Origin: Halichondria panicea
Taxonomy: Eukaryota > Porifera > Demospongiae > Suberitida > Halichondriidae
Assembly: GCF_963675165.1 (NCBI RefSeq)
Contig: NC_087387.1
Coordinates: 2,593,501 to 2,657,500 of the forward strand
Length of the DNA stretch: 64,000 nucleotides
Direction: 5' to 3'
Positions 56,501-64,000 of the stretch are shown piece by piece. A program made the translations under genes and the position numbers. Each line of letters starts with the position of its first letter. Position 1 is the first letter of the stretch. The notes under the pieces are model-generated. The model was not told the DNA's origin. It searched no databases and saw nothing but the letters and a program-made list of their open reading frames with translations.

Positions 56501-59460
56501 CTCTATACATAAGCTTACAAACAACTAACGATTTCATACATGTATTTTGTTCTCTCCAGCTGGTATTCCGTTACTGGACAATCACAACTCTCCCGTGGTC
56601 TCGGTCACCCCGATCTCTGCACCTTCTCACACCCTCCTCTCTCAAGAGGACAGCTCCACCACTGGACTCTCCTTCCAACTGGCAACTCTTGACAGGTACA
56701 TGCATGTATAATTATGGGCTGCTGAAGCTGAAATACTGCTGTGTTCAATGTAGGACAGTTTTTACTGGCGTGTACTGGTATACTGTGCCGCATAGTGCTA
56801 ATAAGACATGAATTAGTATCGTTAGATGTGTCGGCCACAAAGTGTAAAGACTCATGTATAACTGTTGGGAACTATTATGCACATGGCTTATATGTACACC
56901 AAAATCCACTGAATAGAGAATGAGCAACCTAATACATGTACAACAAAACTCCCACAAATCTGATTAGCTTACGAGAGCTGGGCACAACTCAGGTTAATAA
57001 CATACATGTATTATAAGCACTAAGAAAAAACTTGCCAATAGATTGTTATGTCAGTGTCGGTAGGGTGTAAGCAGTATTAAATTAGAATGAATACGTACAT
57101 GTCAGTCAGCTTTACAATTCTCCATTCAGTTCTGGTGGTCTGCACCTGTGGGTGGTGGTGGAGGTGTTTTCACCAGACCCACACGGCTCTGACTCTGACC
57201 TGGGTCTGGTCCCTCGGGGACGGGTCAAGCTGGTCAAGAGTTCCACTCTGGATGTGACTAGTGGTACACCGGCCCACTGTCTCCAGTTTAGGCCCGGAGA
57301 CACCAACCACCTCTATGTAGGCTCTGACATGGTGAGTATAGCCTCAAGCTGTTAGCTACGCTGTTGGTATGGCACTGTTATTGTACATGCATGCATGTAT
57401 TACAACCTAAGTTAAGTACACAGTATAACTATTATACACTGTCAAATGTAGGTAAAGTTAATTGGGGTATATAGGGGTGGGTATTACGTCATGCACTTTC
57501 ATGTACACTTCTTGGTTAGATGTATAGGCCAGTTGATTTACCGAACTATTGCCATACCGACATTTTCACGGGTGTAATAATTCGCTATTTGGCTTGAGAG
57601 CCCTCAGAAGATACGTTCGTGGTTTTATCACAGATCAATGGCAGGAAACCACACCCACCAACAAGCTTTCCATGTACTAACGTATAAAATAACTGATGCC
57701 TTTCGTGTTAACTGCTCTGCCCTCAAAAAATGCAAAATTTTACACAGCGCGAGGCATTTAGAAGTAAAACACGAATGGTCCCAGAGCCACTACGTAAACT
57801 TCAGTGTAAAACATTAAGTGAACCATGCACTTTCGTTACTAATCACTCTCTTTTATCTATGCTCACACGCACACCCGCACATAACACACACACCCAGGGA
57901 TATATTCATCATTGTGCAAGATATGGCAGAAGACCGATTCCAAAGACACATGTTCCACATACTGAAAGTGAGTGTTGTGCTAGTAGTTTTAAAAAATGAC
58001 TCGTAGGTTTTACTTTTTATTAGGAGTGGTTTAGGCTACATGTATTTACATGTACATTGTTGACTTTCCTTGGGCTTAATAATGGTTTCCTTCTGAACAA
58101 TGGATTTACGATGGATACATACATGTATATGTATGCATGTTCAACAATAATTAGCTGTAGCGCTGTAATTGAATCAGTCTGTTAACCTCTGTATTCAGGT
58201 GGGTCATGTGATGTCCTCGCTCTCAGTTTCTGTCCATGGCAACCCGATCTCTTCTTAGCTGGCTACTCTGACGGAACCATCTCGCTCTGTCACATAAACA
58301 AAGGTACACGTATACAGACGAATGTACTCTATAATTATATACAATAAACACATGCAGTGACACGTATACATAATAATATTATCACTTCTGAAGCTTCATT
58401 AACCCATGGCCAGTTCAGCCACGTACATGTATACAATATTAACACGAAAATGTGGGCTAATTAAATGAAACACTGAACTTGGTACATGTACGTGTGCATG
58501 TAAAATGCAATGTCTACCCATATTCTTGCACCCCCAGTTCATCCGCTAGTCTCGTGGCCGTACTGTGTGGGTGGGCGTGTCTCCCAGCTCCAGTGGGTTA
58601 CTCATAGACCTGGAGTGTTTCTGGTGCAGGACAACACCTCCACCATATACCTCTGGTGAGCTGAATTAATGGATTTGAACATGTATAGCAAGAGGGTTGC
58701 TTATAGCATAATAATACAATTACCCGAGCGTTATCAGTAGTCAAAATCTTTCAATTCTATATCGACCTTGAACAGTTTCAGTATGGGTCCGCAAACGTCA
58801 AAGTTGTGTTTTAATCGTGTGTTGTTTGTGTACAAAAGCATTTGTAAGCAAGAGTATGTACTACTCTTAGTATCACGTAAGTACAAGGTTCATCATGTTC
58901 GTAGGGATCTGTTGAAAAACGAGGCTGAACCTGTCTATAAACACACCCTGAAAGAAGTGTAAGCGAATACTACATGTACATATACACAGTTGTTCCCCCT
59001 CCCACTTACAGTGTGTAGGAATGTACACAAATCGCGATCGTGTTGTATGAAATCCTCATTATAAGTGTATATCCGTATAATTATACAAACATTACGGGTT
59101 TTGAATGTATATGCATGTATAAGGGCAATGATAGTTAATTTGGCTCGATCATGTTTCTCTTAACCAATGGTGATCAAAGCATAAGTACTGCATGACTGTC
59201 ACAGTGTGTGTACGTATAATTATAACAATTAACTTGCTTATAAACCCCTATCTTGCAGGTGTGTGTGCCTCTCACTCAACCAGCCAAGCAGCATTTCGTC
59301 TCCTCCAACCATTACTCCCCCACACATCCACTACCCATCCACCCTCACAGTGGCGAGCACCAATGGCAGTGTAGTTATACATCAACTCAAAGACTCTGGT
59401 AACGCATCAAATAATGATAAACTTTTGACTTTTGACAACTATGTCAATAGTATATTCTAG
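50504..59460 (+). CDS. DYNC2I1: WDR60 / DYNC2I1, dynein-2 intermediate chain
   Basis: Dynein-2 drives retrograde intraflagellar transport. I join 18 exons: 50504-50521, 50606-50712, 51184-51653, 51809-51921, 52413-52814, 53063-53176, 53464-53575, 53925-54019, 54331-54454, 54724-54901, 55046-55221, 56560-56695, 57130-57331, 57898-57967, 58199-58303, 58538-58655, 58905-58958, 59259-59460. All introns are GT-AG with matching phases; the product is 931 residues (human 1,066). The N-terminal part is Lys/Ser-rich and disordered. An Asp-rich run (residues ~240-262) follows, then the conserved FDLPPLSEYEVYV segment (~390). The C-terminal WD40 propeller shows GSVVLWDLR, GGLHLWVVVEV, LFLAGYSDGTISL and STIYLWDLL. 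A polyadenylation signal AATAAA lies at 59522-59527. Confidence 0.95.
51954..52290. repeat. Possible repeat in WDR60 intron 4
   Basis: CCCGACCTTCTGTTAGGACG with GCAAGCTTATCTGGG, and AAGATAAGTTTGCAACCCGA with TAACGGAAGG, form an imperfect inverted arrangement. The boundaries are unclear. Confidence 0.35.
55540..56420. repeat. Interspersed repeat in WDR60 intron 11, with an 87-bp tandem duplication
   Basis: Blocks shared with 41920-42290 occur here (CTCTTGGATTTTAATTCGTG, CTTCTATAACACTCTAATAC, ACATGGCAAGAGGC), and GGTAAAGCTGACT also occurs at 24647-24659. Units 56041-56127 and 56128-56214 are an essentially perfect tandem duplication of 87 bp. Confidence 0.7.
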
Positions 59461-60094
59461 ATTCTAGCACTAGCTGTAAGTCTCAGTGTTCATATTATTT
59501 TTTGGGGCTGAATTGATGATTAATAAAGAAGGTTGCTTGATTTATTACAGGTATATAAACAGTGAGATTAAGCTTTGCCTTTTTCCGAGACGAGCGGACA
59601 CGGTTAATATGATGTTTTGTAGAGGAATTGTACCGCTATGCAAAGTCATGGTAATAATTATGGGGATTTGACCGCTTTACAGTTATAATGTGTGCTACAT
59701 GTATAATTATGCAATTAACTACAGTCGTGCATGTATAAGTCTTTACACACTGACTAAGTATATAACATGCTAAACATGTGAGTATGATTCTGAAGATAAT
59801 TTTCTCCTTGTACGAACATAAAATGTTGCACCCATCTTCAAGTCGACTAAGTGGGCGTTTTCATGAGGCACATCACTGCATGCATACACTTGCATGCAGG
59901 CTCTACTAATTATAATCTATTATACTGAGTATACGTAACTTTTTAATACATGCATGTATATAGACTATAGACCTAGAATGAATTTTTCAAGTTGGACACA
60001 GATGTACATAATTACAGTATAGACTCACTATTCCTGCTCTCTGAAGTATACGGCCACCTCGATCATTATATCGGCCATACTTGGTTTTCAATGT

Positions 60095-60180
60095 AATTTT
60101 ATACGTTTACAGTGGAACCTCCCATAACAGACCCTCCCACTAGAGGACAACCTCCATGCCGCCTCAAATTAACAGACTGA
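60095..60180. repeat. Fragment of the AGTGGAACCTC repeat
   Basis: ACAGTGGAACCTCCCATAAC matches the head of the repeats near 20525 and 9345. Confidence 0.5.
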
Positions 60181-60337
60181 CCAACCCCTCGCTATGCTAC
60201 AGAAAACACAAAAACGTAAAGAAATGTGCTTATGAAACTCAAATCCAAGAAATAGAGTACTCTTCTATAGCTTTCACCACACTCGTGATGTCCATTAACA
60301 GGAGGCCTGGCCCCGCTTCAGCGTATACCGCACATGA

Positions 60338-60770
60338 CCCACACTCAACCAGCCAAGCAGAATTTCGTCTCCTCCAACCATCACTCCCCCACACATCCAG
60401 TACACATCCATCCTCACAGTGGCGAGCACCAACGGCAGTGTATAGTCATTAACTCAAAGACTTTGGTAACGCATCAAATGATGTAAACTCTTGCAACTAT
60501 GTCAATAGTATAGATTCTAGCACTACATGTATATAAGTCTCAGTGTTCATGTCAATGTTTTGGGCTAAATCACCTTGAATTGAAAACGGTTGCTTCATTT
60601 AATTTGTATATAAACAGTGGGATTACTTCTTCCGAGACGAGCGGACACGGTTAATGTGAAAAAATTGTACCACTTGGAAAATTACCCTATAGGTTTGACC
60701 AATATCATGGTAATAATTATGGGCATTCAATTTAGATCTACCGCTATAATGTGTGCTGTGAGACACCAAA
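60338..60770 (+). pseudogene. Decayed duplicate of the WDR60 last exon and 3' flank
   Basis: This stretch copies 59265-59695. ACTCAACCAGCCAAGCAG, CACAGTGGCGAGCACCAA and AACTATGTCAATAGTATA from the exon are followed by flank blocks TTCCGAGACGAGCGGACACG and CCGCTATAATGTGTGCT in the same order. A stop now follows the NGSV-equivalent codons (at about 60443), and there are small deletions in the exon and flank. The acceptor site is not conserved. It is a tandem segmental copy at about 1.07 kb spacing and is not part of a working transcript as far as can be seen. Confidence 0.85.
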
Positions 60771-60966
60771 AAAGATCACATGCAATTTTTTGAACATTTG
60801 AACTCTTTGTCTAGCTAATTATGATTTGCGTGAAAGCGCTCACAAATCTGAGCAAAATGCCCAATAAGATTTCTAGTGAAATGCGTGAAGACTTAATATA
60901 CATAAGTACGTAGTACTGCATGGCTTCTCATGCAGGCTTTACTAATTATAACCTTATATAACTCAT
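60771..60966. other. Intergenic, nothing recognised
   Basis: Short AT-rich spacer with no feature. Confidence 0.4.
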
Positions 60967-61025
60967 TAGCCTCGATTCCAGCCCGCTCTCAATTGAGAAA
61001 GTGAGAGGGGCTGGGATCGAGGCTA
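60967..61025. mobile_element. 59-bp hairpin element TAGCCTCGAT
   Basis: TAGCCTCGATTCCAGCCCGC at the left pairs with its near-exact complement at the right around a short loop. A similar 54-bp unit is at 63753-63806, and half-copies occur at 7553-7575 and 18467-18495. It is probably a tiny MITE. Confidence 0.65.
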
Positions 61026-61222
61026 ATAGCTCAATATAATTGCGATTATTGTACCTAGACCATGATCGAATGCATGCATGTGTTCAAGTTGGACAAAGAC
61101 GTATATATATATAATTATCCAAGACTCAATACGTACTTGCTGAGGCCTATAAAAGTGGTATGCATGCAAGTATAAGTAATGTGCATTACCATCATCAAGT
61201 TCCATACAAATAGTTCGAATGT

Positions 61223-62587
61223 TTAGTCAGTTTCTTCCTCGAGTGGAATCAATTCTTCTGTTTCAAATTTCTCATAGTTTCTACCTTGCTTAAAAAAGCC
61301 ATCAGAAATAATATCTGCTTTAATTCCACTTGGCTCCTGCTCCCCATCAAGACGATAAACACGCTGGGCTCTTCCGATGAATTGAGCAAATTTGACAGGA
61401 GAGTGAATGTTTGTGGCAATTGCAGCTACACTGATAGGTGGGTGGTCGAAACCCTCGAGCAGCATATGCACAATTATAATCAGAGTTAATTTTCCTGCCT
61501 TTAAATCGCAAATAACAGATTTCTGTTTAGGTTCGGACATTTCACTGTGAATCACTGAAGCTGTTAATGGTGAATAATTGTGGCTCCACTCTTCACAAAT
61601 TTGCTTAGCATCGGCTATAGATGAAGCACATAAAATCGCCATATGTTTCGTGCCGCCTGGTAACGGTTGATCCCTGTTTTTTTCTTCCAGTCTCATCTTG
61701 ATTTTCGGAAGCAACTCTTTTGCTTTTTGTAGAGATTCACTTGGCACATAACGTGAACCTACAATCTGGTCTAAATCTATTGGATTTGTATCACGAATAA
61801 TTTCTTTCTCTACAGCATCTTTTCGACTCATATGATAAGCGAACCCAGTGCTGTCGATATCCTCGGTTATTTTTTTCTTGTCGGAACGAAATGGAGTTGC
61901 TGTGAAAAACACAACTTTTGCATGAGCTTCAAACCTGTTTATAATATCTTTCCATGTCTTAGAAGGAAGATGATGGGCTTCATCCACTATCACTACTGAG
62001 AACGAGTCTTCATCCAATTCACTCCAAGTGTAGATGTTTTCTCTCGACTTCGTATGACCTTTTTGGGAATTGACAAGACATATGTGATATAGGCATAAGG
62101 TGAAGGGTGCAATGTCATCAGCTGTATTGATGATATGGGCTCTGTAGTGGTACCTTTGTATTTTCTTCTTCTCATTGAATAGGCCTCTTTTCAATAGAAA
62201 AGAATTGCAAATGTCATCTCTAGGGACAAAATTATCAATTAGTTGCTTTAAGATCACTTTACCTGGTGCAATAACAAGGATGGGTTTGTTCAAATCGATA
62301 CCTTGAAGTTTCTTGCTAGAAACATACTTCCCAAAGTAGTACGGCAAGCAGCATATCACTCCTGTCTTTCCAGAGCCAGTGGGCATCGAGACAATAGCTG
62401 TTTGGTTGGCTGTCGCAGGAGTAGAAAACCAGTTGATAACGCTTTCAAGAGCTTCAAGCTGGTGATCATAAAGTCTTCCTTTTTTCTCAAGACTTTTTAC
62501 AATTTTTTGTCCATGCTTTTCAAGAAAAGGAGGTTCAGTTTCAGTTGAACTATCAGAATCAGTATTCTCATCAATTTTTGATGCCAT
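61223..62587 (-). CDS. Intronless SF2 DEAH-type helicase (ResIII-like)
   Basis: This is a predicted ATP-dependent DNA or RNA translocase of superfamily 2; its biological role is unknown. I start at the ATG at 62585-62587, giving 454 residues; the open frame upstream has only a GTG. Motifs in order are a Q-motif-like YDHQLEAL (~40), Walker A MPTGSGKT (68-75), DEAH (202-205), TATP (229-232), motif V LLEGFDHP (376-383) and motif VI QFIGRAQR (402-409). This is a complete two-domain core with little else, like the helicase part of type III restriction enzymes. The lack of introns contrasts with the neighbouring animal genes, so acquisition from bacteria or a mobile element is possible. No nuclease or methylase lies beside it. 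Confidence 0.85.
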   Translation of the reverse strand: MASKIDENTDSDSSTETEPPFLEKHGQKIVKSLEKKGRLYDHQLEALESVINWFSTPATANQTAIVSMPTGSGKTGVICCLPYYFGKYVSSKKLQGIDLNKPILVIAPGKVILKQLIDNFVPRDDICNSFLLKRGLFNEKKKIQRYHYRAHIINTADDIAPFTLCLYHICLVNSQKGHTKSRENIYTWSELDEDSFSVVIVDEAHHLPSKTWKDIINRFEAHAKVVFFTATPFRSDKKKITEDIDSTGFAYHMSRKDAVEKEIIRDTNPIDLDQIVGSRYVPSESLQKAKELLPKIKMRLEEKNRDQPLPGGTKHMAILCASSIADAKQICEEWSHNYSPLTASVIHSEMSEPKQKSVICDLKAGKLTLIIIVHMLLEGFDHPPISVAAIATNIHSPVKFAQFIGRAQRVYRLDGEQEPSGIKADIISDGFFKQGRNYEKFETEELIPLEEETD

Positions 62588-62631
62588 AATTATAATATTC
62601 TTGCTGGCCACAAAATGTACAAAATGTACTC

Positions 62632-62643
62632 ACTTTATATAAC
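62632..62643 (-). promoter_or_regulatory. TATA-like box of the helicase gene
   Basis: On the minus strand GGTTATATAAAGTGAG lies about 45-55 bp before the ATG, a suitable place for a TATA box with a very short 5' leader. Confidence 0.45.
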
Positions 62644-62659
62644 CAGGATAGCAGCATCA

Positions 62660-63480
62660 CTATAGTAACCTACAACACTGGTACCACACGTCACATGACT
62701 AGCCAAAAGGATATTAACTCGTGCATGAATATCATCAAGACTGTTAACTTTGATAGTGGATACATGCAGTCCTTTTAGTAACACTTCAGAGAACAGCTCC
62801 ATATACGCCAATGAAACTCATTTGAAAATGGTGTATCAAAGTGTCCGGGGGTTCTCATTTCGAGATACATTGTATATAACACTACACCCATGCAACAGTG
62901 ACGGCTTGCGAGTCTACTAATTCAGATACTTTGCAGTTAATGTGGCATACAGTAATTAATGCATGTTTGCTTCTCTTCCCCACTGGCCTACCACACTGAC
63001 ACCACCATGCACCCCCTGTGATGACACTTGTTTGTGTATAATTATAGGGAAACTGGCTAAATAATTATATTGGGTCAATTAAGCGGAATAATACACCATT
63101 CTCAACGGAGTTTCATTGGCATATAATTATATGGAGCTGTTTTCTGAGGCTGTGCTGAAGGTCATTCAATGTAGTGTACGTAGTGGCTCTGGGACCATAT
63201 CCGTGTATCTCTTCTAACTCCCGCAAAAGCCTGGGAAACTTATTGTGTCCAATGCATACATCTCAGAGCTACCCCCATTACTGAAATTCAGAATCACATG
63301 CCCTTTGATAGTAGGTATCGAATCTCGATTGTTGTGAAGTAGCTAGAGGTACACAGAGCGCTTTTTCATGCTTATATTCCTATAGTACCTACACAGCCAA
63401 AAATCCACGGGTCTGTTTCAGGCCGTTTGGTGAAAACGAGCGTATCAGGACGTAGCCCACCCACGTCCTGTGTACAAGCC
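62660..63480. other. Intergenic, no gene
   Basis: A fragment of the 10900-11318 foldback element (GTGACGGCTTGCGAGTCTA) lies at 62899-62917. Nothing else is recognised. Confidence 0.45.
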
Positions 63481-63484
63481 GTTC

Positions 63485-63722
63485 TCACGGGGCTGTGTAA
63501 CTAAATAGTGTCCTGTGTCCCAAATGGCCACAAGTATGAGATGAAAGTTGATGTTTAGCAGAACTGCTCGTGGACTTCTTACAGAGAGCAAAACAATTCT
63601 CATGAATTATTCATGTTTAGCCCTCGTGTTAAAAAGTAAGCCTCGATTAAAACCGGGAGATACACGGATGGTACTTCGAGGGTACTCTTCCGTTTCCAAT
63701 CCCTCTTTACTCTATCTATGGT
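63485..63722. mobile_element. Partial inverted copy of the 30298-30777 hAT-like MITE
   Basis: CTGTGTCCCAAATGGCCACA, GAATTATTCATGTTTA, GCCTCGATTAAAACC and GGTACTTCGAGGGTAC match the 30298 element in reverse order. The terminal CCAATCCCTCTTTACTCTAT then CTATG at 63722 corresponds to its left end. The other end is not recognisable, so this copy is truncated. Open frames at 63548-63808 are only translations of it. Confidence 0.75.
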
Positions 63723-63752
63723 TAAATGTACTATTTTATGCATGCAGTCTAT

Positions 63753-63806
63753 TAGCCTCCCTCACCATGCAGCCTTCAAGAGAAAATGCGGCCTGGGATC
63801 GAGGCT
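63753..63806. mobile_element. 54-bp hairpin element TAGCCTC
   Basis: TAGCCTCCCTCACCATGCAG and GCGGCCTGGGATCGAGGCTA are inverted ends of the same type as 60967-61025. Confidence 0.5.
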
Positions 63807-63829
63807 AGCTGTCTATGTAATAGCAGGAG

Positions 63830-63935
63830 CGCTCCTGGTAATGGTTGTACCATGGATATCAAGGATTTGTACTACCAGGGCACTGCCCTCAGTAGTACCA
63901 AGAGGTCATCCTAATGAACTCTTGGTAGTACAATA
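63830..63935. repeat. Inverted repeat around GTACTACCA
   Basis: TTGTACTACCAGGG at 63868-63881 and CTTGGTAGTACAA at 63921-63933 are inverted, with a further TAGTACCAAGAG / CTCTTGGTAGTA pair inside. It is probably one side of a small element cut by the window edge. Confidence 0.45.
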
Positions 63936-64000
63936 ACAATATACACAGCAGATATCCACGTACAGGTAGCTTGTACTATGAACACCTATAGAAGTAGCCT

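Noticed and set aside
62588..62611. Helicase start eight codons upstream at a GTG
   Set aside because: A eukaryotic gene should start at ATG; the ATG at 62585-62587 lies a suitable distance from the TATA-like box.
63548..63936. Two overlapping open frames near the right edge
   Set aside because: They lie within a truncated hAT-like MITE and a small hairpin element.

Overview
This window looks like nuclear DNA from an invertebrate animal. I favour an early-branching metazoan such as a demosponge, but the sequence does not prove it. The evidence is intron-rich genes with short GT-AG introns, two cilium-specific (intraflagellar transport) proteins, spliceosomal U1 RNA genes, AT-rich intergenic DNA full of TACATGTA-type palindromes, and a dense population of small inverted-repeat transposons. 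Most open reading frames outside the genes below are chance or repeat-derived.

Layout. 1-579: the last three exons of an unrecognised gene (+). 0.6-16.6 kb: no convincing gene; many MITEs, including a Tc1/mariner-type element (4070-4462) and a 1,038-bp Mutator-type element with a perfect 9-bp target duplication (11761-12798). 16.6-18.0 kb: a decayed copy (-) of a metal-dependent amidohydrolase. 18.6-20.0 kb: CCDC12 (+), five exons. 20.9-38.7 kb: TTC21B/IFT139 (-), 27 exons giving 1,315 residues, with two U1 snRNA genes on the same strand in its largest intron. 39.1-47.9 kb: a large inverted duplication, with a decayed amidohydrolase copy in the left arm (-), a nearly intact single-exon copy carrying one frameshift in the right arm (+), and a spacer holding an amine-oxidase remnant and a 1.33-kb foldback element. 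48-50.4 kb: MITEs, a tandem duplication and a Ty3-type reverse transcriptase scrap. 50.5-59.5 kb: WDR60/DYNC2I1 (+), 18 exons giving 931 residues, followed by a decayed copy of its last exon. 61.2-62.6 kb: an intronless SF2 (ResIII-like) helicase (-). 62.7-64 kb: repeats only.

How it fits together. TTC21B (IFT-A subunit IFT139) and WDR60 (dynein-2 intermediate chain) both act in retrograde intraflagellar transport. Each has the same 15-bp X-box-like motif, GTTGCTC(A/G)GAGTAAC, upstream of its start codon, which suggests shared control by an RFX factor. CCDC12 (spliceosome) and the U1 genes are RNA-processing neighbours with no obvious functional link to the cilium genes. The amidohydrolase and the helicase are intronless and look bacterial in type. 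They are the best candidates for acquired genes, and the amidohydrolase has multiplied and decayed locally.
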